A model generated the notes under the pieces. It worked only from the letters and a program-made list of their open reading frames with translations. It was not told where the DNA came from and did no database searches. Below are positions 51,505 to 62,066 of a stretch of 64,000 bases of DNA, piece after piece (the first letter of the stretch is position 1; each line of letters starts with the position of its first letter). The stretch is from assembly GCA_013399115.1 (NCBI GenBank), contig VXAA01006444.1, positions 248,001-312,000 of the forward strand, in the 5' to 3' direction. The position numbers were made by a program, and so were the translations under genes. The DNA is from Anseranas semipalmata. Lineage: Eukaryota > Chordata > Aves > Anseriformes > Anseranatidae.

Positions 51505-51880
51505 AATTGATAGGGTCGACACGGCTATTTTACCCACGCCTAGCAGTCCCCGGGGAAAGCGTGCCTGTGCTGTGGGTATGGCCCTCGGGCGGGCGTGTGG
51601 CCACAGCAGGGCCCGGCCCAGCCACCCAGGCAAGCAGGCCGCAGCCCTTAGGGCCTTCACGGCCCTCCCGCTGCCGGCCTGTTCCTCTCGTCCCCAAACC
51701 ATCCCCACCAACCCCGACAGCACTGAAACGCGTTTTGCGGAATTTCTCCATCTGTTCTGCCCTTCTCTGAAGCTCTGAGCACTGCATATTCAATTTCCCA
51801 GCACGGTACATAGGAATTAATGCGGAGAAGTCCGCGGCTGGCCCTGACCAGCCGGCCCCTGCCCTCTGGTGTTAATCTGC
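51505..51880. promoter_or_regulatory. CpG-dense patch, candidate orphan CpG island
   Basis: By eye about two dozen CpG dinucleotides lie in under 400 bp, for example around CCCCGGGG, CTCGGGCGGGCG, CCCGGCCC, AACGCG and GTCCGCGG, with GC-rich flanks. This is clearly denser than the rest of the intergenic DNA. Short frames run on both strands and no known exon is seen. It lies about 7.4 kb past the TSHZ3 stop, so it could be a promoter of a non-coding transcript or a poised regulatory island. Function is inferred from composition only. Confidence 0.45.
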
Positions 51881-53439
51881 TGCTGTTCCTCCTGTGTGCC
51901 CCGTGCAACACAGCATTAGAGATGGGGACGCACCCTGCTTACGCCGTTTCTTGCTTCCCAATTGCTGGTGTACCTCAGAAATGAGCTGCTGGAGTTTTAA
52001 CTCCAGTGATTTCCAGAGACATTTGGCGGGGGGAGCCCATTCTTCTGGGCTCCTCTGAACACAACCCCATGATGAATTCATGTTTTATCACGAGCCAGAG
52101 TGCACACAGAAAATTTTCAACTGTTGAGAGGTACAAAAAGCAGTAATCTTAGCCTGAAACAATTGCACTGAACTAAAGCACTACTCCTCTTTCCTAGATC
52201 TACTTTTAAGATCCCTGTCAAAACAGCCCTTCAAACACATTTGATTGGGTTGGGGCTCATCACGCTGTCACCAACTCACTTTTCATTAGGCTGTTGCTCT
52301 CTGTTAGCCTAGCCAAGCAGAAGAACTCAAACACATGCACAAATTAAATCGACATCCAAACTCCACCAATATACAAAGCAATTTAAATGATATTCATTAG
52401 AGCGATGACAAGTCCTGATGAGGCTTTCAGGAGCGGAGTCCTTCAGCTTCTGCCGACTCGGTTTCATGGTCATTGAGGCGTAACTGCAGTGACTGTACCT
52501 CCAGTTTAGAAAAAAAAGAGCTGAGAATACGACTGCGCTTCCTGACACACCTACCTCATTCTCCCTCTGCACAGGTTTACAGCTGAGCACAGACTTCAGG
52601 CTTTCCTCACAGTTCCTTGCAGGCTTTATATTGCTACATGCTTTAACAAATCCTCTTCCTTTCCCCACCACCTACAAATGCCCCAATTAAAAAGAATTCC
52701 ATTTTCAAGTAATTTCATTTCACTTGGCTAGAAAGGTCACTAACTCACAATTATGATGGCTATAAACATGTCCCCAGTTTCCTACCATGCAAGAATGAAT
52801 GTGATATGTTGAAGCTTAATAAAGAAGTATTTTTCATTCTTAATTTATACTAAAGTTTAAAAGTTACCTTCTCTCCATTTATATTTTTGATATTTAAAAA
52901 AAAAAAAAAGGACACTATCTTCTCCATGGGGAGTGGAATGGAGCTGACAGGTCTAATGCAGGCTTTTCTACAGTGCCAAATCATTTGAAATTCATTTCCC
53001 TTCAACCAAAGTTCTTAATTCAGGCATCAAGAGGTAAGAAATCAGGAAATTAGCTCACTCTTTGTTACAAAGCCCACTTTGCCACATTCGAGTGCACTGG
53101 GGGACAAGCGCCCATCCGTGCCCTCATGTGACACGAGGAAAACCCAGCACGGGAAGCGAGGGGCGCGCAATTTCAGCCTGGCTGTAGCAGATGCCCCCGT
53201 TAGGGCTGAACACCTCCGCTGCACCCCCAGGGCTGTGAGATGGTGGCATGACTGCCACTGTCCTTTTTTACTTCTCTTTGCTTGCTCTGGGGCTACCTTT
53301 CCATTTCTTTTGAGCGGGCTAACAATTGTAAAACCATGATACAGAGAGATGTCTCGTTACATTATTACTCAAAAATTTCATTTCATGGTATAGCTGGCCT
53401 GGGTTCTAATTTTTAATTTTACTTTTTAAACACTCCTAC

Positions 53440-53720
53440 AATGAAAGATAGGCACCTTGGTATATAGTAAGATTTGCAGTTGCATATTTTCATTTCAATA
53501 AAGGGTATATATATGAACTTGGTGAGTGGTCTGGGCATATCCATGCATCCCAAAAGGTGCACCTGATTTTAATTCCCTTAAAAGATGATTTAACCAGAAG
53601 TGCGTTTCAAGCTATAAATATGGTGAAGTGAACCAAGCAACAGCTGCTGAGGAAGTTAACGTGTCCCACCTAAATATCATAATATACTGCTGAAAGGCAA
53701 ACAAACAAACAGCTACCCTA
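53440..53720. other. Repeat-poor block with E-boxes and a MEF2-like site, candidate enhancer
   Basis: Contains the palindrome AGGTGCACCT (53555-53564), a CACCTG E-box (53560-53565), CTATAAATAT (53612-53621, one mismatch to the MEF2 consensus) and CAGCTG (53641-53646). The combination is reminiscent of muscle-type enhancers and would fit TSHZ3 expression in muscle lineages. Motif evidence only. Confidence 0.25.
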
Positions 53721-55164
53721 ACATGTAAGCAGGATACTACGTATAAAGGCCTACAGTTTTACATGTAAAAAAAATGAATTTACGAACACCACCACTGTGT
53801 TTGTCTATGTACTAGATGATGAATACAGCACCTAAGCTAAGTATCATAAAGCTAAGTATTAGTAAAACTTAGTCATCTTTTTCATGCTGAACATTTAGTT
53901 AAAATTATTGCCCCAAACCAAGGCCTGAAAACAGATTGTAACCTCACTGATTATTCCAACGCTTTCAGACATGTATAATGATGCATTAATACATAATTCT
54001 GCTCCCTTTCGTAAATGACCCTGATTCTTTCTTCCTTCACTGGTAAAAAAAAATTGACTTCTTATGCAAATATTCTTCAATGAGGGCTGCAGTATCATAG
54101 TCATGAACATATACAAGCTTTACATTATTACAGGATAATTACTGAAAACTCAACAAAATTCACTGCTACCACACCCTGAACAACAGAACCACTTTCATAT
54201 TCAGAGATGGCAGTCAGTAATTATTTCTCAGCCTCTCATTTACCTACAGCAGGTCAGCCAAGGGCTGGAAGGCATGTCTTGGCACAAAGTCCCAGGAGAA
54301 GAGAATTTACTGGGCCCTTTTAGCTGGAGATTGTATGTATTTATTAGTAATACCTAAGGGAGTTACACATTAGTGTTTCCACTGTAACCGTCCAGTAAAG
54401 TATACATGGTTAGTTCATCCTTTGCTAAGAGGACAGTTCAGTGACTTTTTAAAAGTTCTGTAATTTTGGAACACTTTCTTTTGTCTATTTTGCATGATAA
54501 ATTCTCATTTTATGATCATTTCCTGCATTCAGCTCTGTTGAGCAGTGTGGGTAACTGAGTACCTAGCAAAGCTCCAACATATTCTTAGAATAAAAAGTTA
54601 CCTGAACAAAGTAGGCAAAAATAATTGCAATAATTTGATATTTTTCTAAGAAATATATAAGGCTCTCTGGAGGCATATTTTAAAATATAAAATTTATTAA
54701 ATTTAGCTTTATTACCAGTTGTCTCTGTCATCACTTGCGCCACAGTTACTTCTTTTTCTGTTGCAGCTGAAATAAGAACTTGCAAAATTAAAGGTTCTTC
54801 TCTTTTACACATGCCAGTACGTTTTCAAATCTCAAAGTATAGCCAAAATTTTTGCTGTCATAAAATGCAGAGTCATATCTGTGTCTAGCTTTATATACCA
54901 AGATACATAGTCGTATTAAAATGCAACATACAATTCCCATACTGATAACACTAATCTGCCTTGGTTTAGATAAAAATCACAAACAGTGTTTACCATGAAA
55001 GCAACTGCATAATTAAAACAATATACTTTCAATTTTAATACAAAAATAAAATATAATCAAGTTTCTAGAAAGATTTAGGTTTCAGAAACTCCCTTACACT
55101 ATCTTAAAAGTCATATTTCAGTTAATTACAGATTTCCTGCTAAAATTTAAAGATACATTCACTG

Positions 55165-55214
55165 TTTTTTTTTGTTTTGTTTTGTTTTATTATTTATTAT
55201 TATTATTATTTTTT
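55165..55214. repeat. T-rich (GTTTT)n/(TTA)n compound microsatellite
   Basis: A T run passing into GTTTT units, then TTA units, then T again. Confidence 0.85.
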
Positions 55215-57660
55215 GCTAAATGTTGACTTCAGTGAACAGCTCTCTAAGATCTGGCATATTGATTTCTTGTTGTGAAGTGAGCTGTTCAAGCTCCATTTAA
55301 GATTTTCATCTTGCATGTAGCCCTGAGCACATCATAGCACCATAAATTAGTTAAATTGCACATTTATCACAAATGTTATTTTAAGATACTGCGTAAATGT
55401 GATGGCTGGAAGATATACAGTATGCTGCAACAAGCCACTACTTGGGTGGGGTTAGACCAGGGTCACCTTTATACACCTGTGATTTAAAGCTCTTCCCACC
55501 CATCACAATTTCATTTTTAAACTCTTTCTTGAGGCATTTTGTTTTCTCTCACACTCAATCTGCATCTTTCTAAATAAAATATCAAATGCAAAGCAAAAGT
55601 TGGAACTCAGATGTATATTTTAAAATCCTGCATTTATACCTTCAAGTCTAATAGGAAAAAAATTATCTTAACATAGCTAGGTTGGTGATTTGGTTAGCAC
55701 TAATAGTTACCATGCCAATATACATATCACTGTATGGATGAAAAGGACATTATTCTAGTTCATTGGTTCTCTAAATTCTTTATAATGTGAAATCACATTG
55801 GTATGCCAGTCCTGCAGGTTCTGAAATGCAAGCTGAACTTTATTTCAATAAATTTGGGATATGCAGATCCTGACTAGCCATTCATTTGCAAAGTTCCAAG
55901 CATATTTTAAAAATGTATTTAAAAAGTCTTTTCTAGTGCGCAATAATAGATATGGCTGCTCCCCGAATTTTCACCTCGTATGTCTCCTCACTGCACATTC
56001 AGACCCAAAGAGTCATGCCCTGGAAGTGACTTTTACCAGATTGGATGCAGTTGTGTGAACGGTATTTGGTGTTTGCAATCATCAGTTCCTTGTCTATTTT
56101 TTAAGAATAAGTAGAAGGAACACCACAAAAAAAGTAGTCTCCTGCTTTTACTCCCTCCCAAGTCCTAGATAACAGTATTGCATACAGAGCTTTTAGCATT
56201 ACTATTATAAGTCAATGGTGCATCTTAAAAATAAATTGATTGACAATATATGCAATAATCTGCCAGTCTCCTTATGCGTGAATTTCTGTTTTGCAACCAA
56301 ACACTATATTTAACCTGTTCTAATTTTCAAAGGAGGAATTCTCTGCTGTAGATGTAAAAAGTCTGGCTGCATTTAGCTTGAGATCATCGATTTGCAAAAA
56401 GCACAGAGGGCCAGCAGGGAGGCTTCACGGAAGACTTGGGCTGGCCAGGTTGCCTCTCCCCAGTATGTGAGGGGCACTCCTGGGATAGTGCAGGCGACCA
56501 GCAAAACGGCATGCTGCGATTTTATTGCTGGAATTTGAGCTGAGGCCATAAACATCAACACACAAATGACCTTAAAATCAGATACAACTGTGAGCCAAAA
56601 GAGAAGGAAAAAAACACAGCCCTAATCATTAATCCCATTCATTCGGTCTGTTTAGCAGTATTTGCTGCAGAATGAACAGAACACTCAGTTACACTCGTGA
56701 AGACGTGACACTGGCTTTCACAAATAGAGTGAGAGGAAGAAGGAAAGAAAAAGCACAAAACAGCTTGAATTAGTCGCTTATTGGAAGACAGTGGCTTTTT
56801 TAAAAAAGAAAGCAAACTCTGTACATTTGACATTCCGATGGTAGTTATTACTTGAAACATGATTCTTAAGTGCTGTAATGGTGGTTTTGGTTCCCCTGTA
56901 ACCATTTCTAGACTCCGAGTTCACCTGACTGGCAAAAGACATTATTTACATGCATAGTAATATAGGTACTTTGGAGATGTAAATTGTTTTCAGTGGTTTT
57001 GATGGGGTGACCTGTCAACACCAGTAGAAGTCTGTCATTATCATATAAATGCTCCTGCTTGTTTGCGTTTGTTTGGCATGTGTTTATTCACCTTCCTTCC
57101 CCTCATGCTATCTGCTCCTCGTGTTGTACAGCAGCCGAGAGGGCCATCAGAGGATTCACTTCACAATCACAAAGTTTAAGCCGTCAGTTGCAGGTGCCTA
57201 CTCCTGTCACTCCAAAATGCTCGGTGGCGGAAAGGGCTGCTCTAACCCATGCAACACCCAGCAGTGCCACTTGCAGACTGCTCAGCAGGTTCGGGGAAGG
57301 CGTGCAAGTATCAGTATCCCGCTGGGGCTGCATACGCAGCGCAGCAAAACACCTATTTGCTTTGCCACACGTTGCTTCTAAACCCTGTCTTCGCAGCCAG
57401 CCTTACCTGATGTTTAAAAAGGAGTTATAACGCTCATTTATCTGTTCTGGGGGAAAAATTGTTAATGCAGCCTTTGAATAAGTGCTACCCTGCTCTTTAA
57501 ATGCTAAAGTTCACTAAAACTCCAGTGATTTATGTGCAGCTTTTGACTGCCAGCACCTGGCAGATGAAGAAACCTACTCAAGCTTCAGTCATAAACAGAT
57601 AGCATACAATTTAATTTTAATGTGCTCGTTAGTCGTAGCACATTTCAGACATAATTGTGA

Positions 57661-57697
57661 ACGCAACACAAAATTATAGCAAAAAGACAATTTTAAT
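57661..57697 (-). terminator. TSHZ3: Candidate distal poly(A) signal for TSHZ3
   Basis: On the TSHZ3 strand, ATTAAA (57697-57692) is followed about 20-30 nt later by a GT-rich stretch (TTTTGTGTTGCGT). This order and spacing are typical of a cleavage/polyadenylation site, and it would give a 3' UTR of about 1.6 kb. ATTAAA is the commonest variant hexamer. Not proven without RNA ends. Confidence 0.4.
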
Positions 57698-58102
57698 GCT
57701 GCTGTAGAAAAAAAGGTTATATGAAGAGTCATATAATGGTGCTTCATTGTCAACAACAAAACAGGGCACAGAGTGCATTACAGTGTCTGTGCTGTTTACA
57801 TGCCAATATTTTATACATAGATTCTCATATGGTGTCAGCTGTCAGTTACTTCTGCAAATTAACTGCCAAAAATGGAGACGAACAGAATCACTTAGTGTGC
57901 TGGTAACCACGGGTTACCTTTCATATGCCTAAAGATAAAGCTGCAGTATGGAATCTTGGGAGAATAATTAGGCAGAACAAAACAGAAAGTTACCAATTGA
58001 AATAAAAAGGCATTCTACAATAGGAAATAACAACCAAGAGTGCTTATAAATAAGTAAAAGAGGTTATATCACAGAATGCCTCATAACTTTTAAGCAAAGT
58101 AT

Positions 58103-58152
58103 TACAGTACAAACATTTTAAAGGCTTTATCAATGTTTAGGAAATACAGTAC
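58103..58152 (-). promoter_or_regulatory. TSHZ3: Paired miR-101 8-mer target sites in TSHZ3 3' UTR
   Basis: The mRNA strand contains GTACTGTA twice, at 58103-58110 and 58145-58152 (42 nt apart). Each is a full 8-mer match to the miR-101 seed, including the A opposite position 1. The spacing is a little wider than the range usually linked to cooperative repression. The sequence match is direct; function is inferred. Confidence 0.5.
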
Positions 58153-58186
58153 AAGTTTTTCAAATAGATTTAACCCTTTGAGCACT

Positions 58187-58234
58187 GAGTTTATTTTGAA
58201 TTTTCTCTTTTTATTTTATTTTATTTTATTTTTT
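58187..58234 (-). terminator. TSHZ3: Candidate proximal poly(A) signal cluster for TSHZ3
   Basis: A TTTTA pentanucleotide repeat on the plus strand (58208-58234) reads as overlapping AATAAA hexamers on the TSHZ3 strand, with one more AATAAA near 58187. It could be an alternative proximal polyadenylation site or simply a microsatellite. No strong GU-rich downstream element is obvious beyond a short TTGTACTGT. Confidence 0.3.
58208..58234. repeat. (TTTTA)n microsatellite
   Basis: About four perfect units within the probable TSHZ3 3' UTR; on the mRNA strand it is (TAAAA)n. Confidence 0.85.
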
Positions 58235-58261
58235 ACTAATAAATACCTTTAAAAGTCATGT

Positions 58262-58269
58262 TGTGCAAA
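58262..58269 (-). promoter_or_regulatory. TSHZ3: miR-19 8-mer target site candidate
   Basis: The mRNA strand reads TTTGCACA, an 8-mer match to the miR-19a/b seed. It lies about 1.0 kb past the stop codon, in the same interval as the miR-101 pair. Confidence 0.4.
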
Positions 58270-58326
58270 ACAGTTATAATGCATGCCAGGAATGCAGTCC
58301 GTGGCTTCTGTTTCTTCAGACGGTTT

Positions 58327-58364
58327 AAAAAAAAAAAAAAAAGAAAAAAAGAAAAAAACAAACA
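58327..58364. repeat. A-rich tract in the probable TSHZ3 3' UTR
   Basis: A runs separated by single G or C; on the mRNA strand this is a long U-rich tract, a possible binding site for U-rich-binding proteins such as ELAVL family members (inferred). Confidence 0.8.
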
Positions 58365-58868
58365 AGTGATAGCAACACTAATAAATATGTATAATTTAAA
58401 CATGAACCTCTATTAATATAGATGTACTGTATAGCAAAACAAAACAAAACATACTTTGCTTTAAGAATAATGTTTCTGAATACTTTATAAATGCTATCTG
58501 CGGTATCTTTCATCATATAATTTACAATGTTTGGATGCTAAAAGAAAAACCGTTAGATCTAAAAAATGAAATATACACTATATATAAGTACAGTTCATAC
58601 CTGGGGCTTATCAGGTACAAAAACCACTGTTGCTAAAAATGCTGAAGAAAAAGAAAATGGCATTAACCACAATCACATTTTCCATAAGAGATTTTGAAAT
58701 CTATACAATATATACATCTATGTTTCAATGTGAAAATTATATTTTTAAATTTCAAGGTGTGAGACACCTCTGCATAAATGGAGGTTCATATTAGTAATCA
58801 GAACTAAGCTGGTAAGGGTTTAAAAAAAAAAACAAAACATATCCATACATTTTTACCAAATTAATGCA

Positions 58869-58948
58869 AAAGTGCTTCAAAGTACTCAGAGGGCTAAAGA
58901 TTATAGGGTGAGAAATACCAGCACACTTAGGTCACATGAAAAAAGTGC
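58869..58948 (-). promoter_or_regulatory. TSHZ3: Two miR-17/20/93-family seed matches
   Basis: GCACTTT occurs on the mRNA strand at 58869-58875 and at 58942-58948. The first is preceded by A (AGCACTTT), so it also fits the miR-302 seed family. These are heptamer matches only, so chance occurrence is possible. Confidence 0.35.
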
Positions 58949-59269
58949 ACCAGAATTAGTTATAAATGCTTAATTAAACTGTCTGTTAATGCATGCAGCT
59001 TGATGCATCAGAGGGATGCACAGCAACTAAATCCAATTTACACAAAGTTCCAAACACTTACCACTGCATTTTAACCTTCATATTTTACCAGTAACAACAG
59101 CTGATTATGCACCTCTATTTAAACACTGTACAGTTATACAAAACAGTTCAGCCCAGAGCGACTCTGGAGTTAAAATAAGAACATGTGCCAAGAACTAAAC
59201 AGTAGCTTTAAGGCGTCTTTGACAGTTTTCCTCAAAGCAAATTACAGTTATTTTAATCAAAACCAAATG

Positions 59270-62033
59270 CTACTGCTTCTCTAACTCTGAAACATACAGA
59301 AGATGATCCTCTGGTGACTTCCCATGTGTTTTACTAAGATGAAGTTTAACAGCATGCTTGCTTGCAAAAGTCCTGTTACAAAGTTTGCACTGGTAAGAAG
59401 TTCCGATATCTTCCTCTGGAGAGGATGTCACCAGCTTTTCAGATGGTGACTTTGCTTGTGCTATCTGATTGTTAATCTGTTCACTGGACAGTTTGGACAA
59501 GTCTCTTAACCTGAAACCCAGATGCGACTCAAGATGACTGATATAAGTTGAAGGAGTTCTGATCTGTGAAGCGCAGTCATTACAAAAGAACACTGGATGC
59601 CCAGTGTCCAAATTTTTAAGGAACTTAGTTCCCCCCGTCCTTCGGAGCTGGTATTTCACATTGGCTAGCCAGTGGCTAATTGTGGTCATTGAAAGTCCTG
59701 TAAACCTGGAAATGTGCATTCTTTCTTGAGGGCTCAAGTCTGACATGATGTATTTACCCTCTGAAGTCTGCCGTAAACTAGCTGCAAACTGGGCCTGCAA
59801 GATGAGCAAGTGCTGAGGGTTCCAGTTAGACTGACGTCCCTTCCTTTTCTGAGCTGGTGTACTCTCTTCTGGTTCCTCTATTGTGGTACCATCAATGTCA
59901 GATTTCTCAGATATGCTGGAAGGTGTGGAAGATTTTGATGTGTGACTTTCTGTCAGGTTCTTCAGCATATCAGATATATCTGACAAGGCATTCTCGCGTA
60001 GCGGCGAGTTTGACATGAATGACACGACTGCAGATGTCTTTGCTGTTGTCACTGTAGATGAAGAAGATGCAGAAGATGTCGATGTGGATGACAAAAGCGC
60101 TGAACCCAAAGAGCAGCTTTTGTCACTCTTGCCTTTCGTCAAATCTATGGGTTGGTCATTGTTGACATGATAAAAATAACGGTCTAAGTGGTCTGTTTTT
60201 TTGGACTGTAGAGGTGGGGTGGCCACTGCAGCCTTTTCTGCCAAACTGTTGCTCATTTTAAAAAGCATGCTCATTGGATCCAAAGCAGGCAAAGATGGCT
60301 TTGCTGCCTTCCCAAGGTGAATATTCATGACAGACTGCAGTGCACTTAATGGATTTACAAATGGCTGTTCGGGAGGGTGATCAGTAATGATAGCTGTGCT
60401 GCTACTTAAAGAACTTACAATTGACTTAGCAGGCTCTTTCCCATTTTCCACAGGTTCTACAGTTGGACTGTCCTTGCAGCCATCTCTTTGAGGGACTGGG
60501 CTGTTCTGCTGGCTTTTAAAGCCACCATCATTGGAGGCATCCATTTTAAGGGGTTCACTGACTTCACTACTGCATGGTGAAGGTGTTGCACGCTTCATTG
60601 GAGAAAGCTTTCCTTCAGGCTCTTTCATTTTTTCCTCCACTTTAGCCACCTTCTCAGTGACTTTCTTTACCAGTTCTTCCATGGCATGAAAGTTTGTTTT
60701 TGGCACAGGTGAGGTCTGGCTGCTTGGTGGAGACACCAAGGGCTGGTTTTTAGATGGTGATACTAGTTCATTGTTTCCAAACATAGGTTTTAATGGTGTA
60801 CTCTTCCCAGATGAACCCAATGACAGCTTCATCATATTAGGCAGCTGATAGGCAGCATGAATGCTGGGGTAGCCACCCCAGCTTGGTGTGCCATTCTGGG
60901 CTTTATTTATAGCTGATGTAACTGTGTTTTCTAAAGATTTCAATATATCTAGTCCCCCCTTAGGGCTTTCTTCTAGGTCATTTTCAGTCAAGTAATGGTA
61001 TTTCGAAGAGATGTCGTACTTCTCCTCATCTTCACTTGACTTTTCTTTGTCTTTCATTTTGTCATCAGCAATGCCTCTTTCTTTATCTACTTCTTTTTTT
61101 ATTTCAACATTTAATTTAGGGGAAACACTAGAAGGCGTATTGGAAGGAGATGTAAAAGTGGTGGCAGCTAGTGGCACAGACTGGACTTTCTCATCTACTA
61201 AGGACGTTATTGTTGGTGTTGCTGGAGCTTCTATAATTGGCTTCCCTTTTTTCATGGCAGAGTTTGTGACTTTAATAAAATGTCCCGTCACCATCATGTG
61301 AGCAGTGAGTTCCTGCAGAGTGTCATGCGAACTTCCGCATTCCATGCACTTCAGAATTTGAGATTTCCTTGCTTCAAAGTGCCAGGCATAGCTGGCACCA
61401 TTCTGGTGACCATAGCGATTATTTGGTGTAATGTAAGGATTGGAATTCTTCTGAAGTGCATCATTGGTGTCCGAGATTGTTGCTTTTGGTGTCCCACCTG
61501 TGGAATCTGGAGAACTTGGAAGTTCAAGCTCTAGTGATGCTTTCTTTCTAGTAGCTGGGATAATTTTTGCTGCTACAGGTGTAACAGGTTCCTTCAGAGG
61601 CACTTTTTGGTAGTGTTTTGTTTTGATCATATGAACACTCAAATCCTGAAGAGATTCAAATGAATGACCACAGTACATACATTTTAATACTTTCTGGGCA
61701 TCTTCTTTCCCTTCCATTTCAAGCAAAGAACGTTTACGAGGTTTGGACCATCTTTTAGGGTTATTGTTATCAGTTTCATGGTTGTCATCTCGATAATGTC
61801 CCGTTTCATTCATGTGCACTGTTAATTCTACTAAAGTATCATAGGCAGCACTGCAGTCTTTACAGCGGAATTTACTGGCTCCGGTAAATATAGAGCCATA
61901 AAGCTTACTGCTTTGTCTGTACAATTGAACTGTGCTAAAAAGGCTCGGTTCAGGAAGAATTCTGCTCTGAGAAACTTGCTGCAGTGTTTTAGCCATAGCA
62001 GTCTGGTGCCAGTCAAAGCTGCCACTTCCACAA

Positions 62034-62066
<33 letters not shown>

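Larger units (their letters stand above)
51881..57671. other. TSHZ3-proximal downstream intergenic region
   Basis: AT-rich sequence with an A run near 52896, a small GC patch near 53085-53240, and T-rich/(TTA)n at 55165-55214. Several repeat-poor stretches could be conserved enhancers. Frames of 110-123 codons at 57049-57430 overlap each other in two frames and have no recognisable homology. If TSHZ3 uses a more distal poly(A) site, the right end of this interval would be extra 3' UTR; an AATAAA on the TSHZ3 strand lies near 57080. Confidence 0.5.
57672..59269 (-). other. TSHZ3: Probable TSHZ3 3' untranslated region
   Basis: AT-rich, repeat-poor sequence directly after the TAG stop. It contains a cluster of conserved-type microRNA seed matches in the mRNA sense (two miR-101 8-mers, one miR-19 8-mer, two miR-17-family heptamers, one miR-141/200a heptamer), as expected for a UTR of a dosage-sensitive developmental regulator. 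The proposed end is set by an ATTAAA signal at 57692-57697 followed by a GT-rich element at 57661-57672. An earlier end near 58190 is possible, at the AATAAA cluster. The boundary is inferred; only RNA data would fix it. Confidence 0.6.

Noticed and set aside
57049..57430. 110- and 123-codon plus-strand frames near the TSHZ3 3' end
   Set aside because: They overlap each other in two frames, no homology recognised, and no promoter or splice context.
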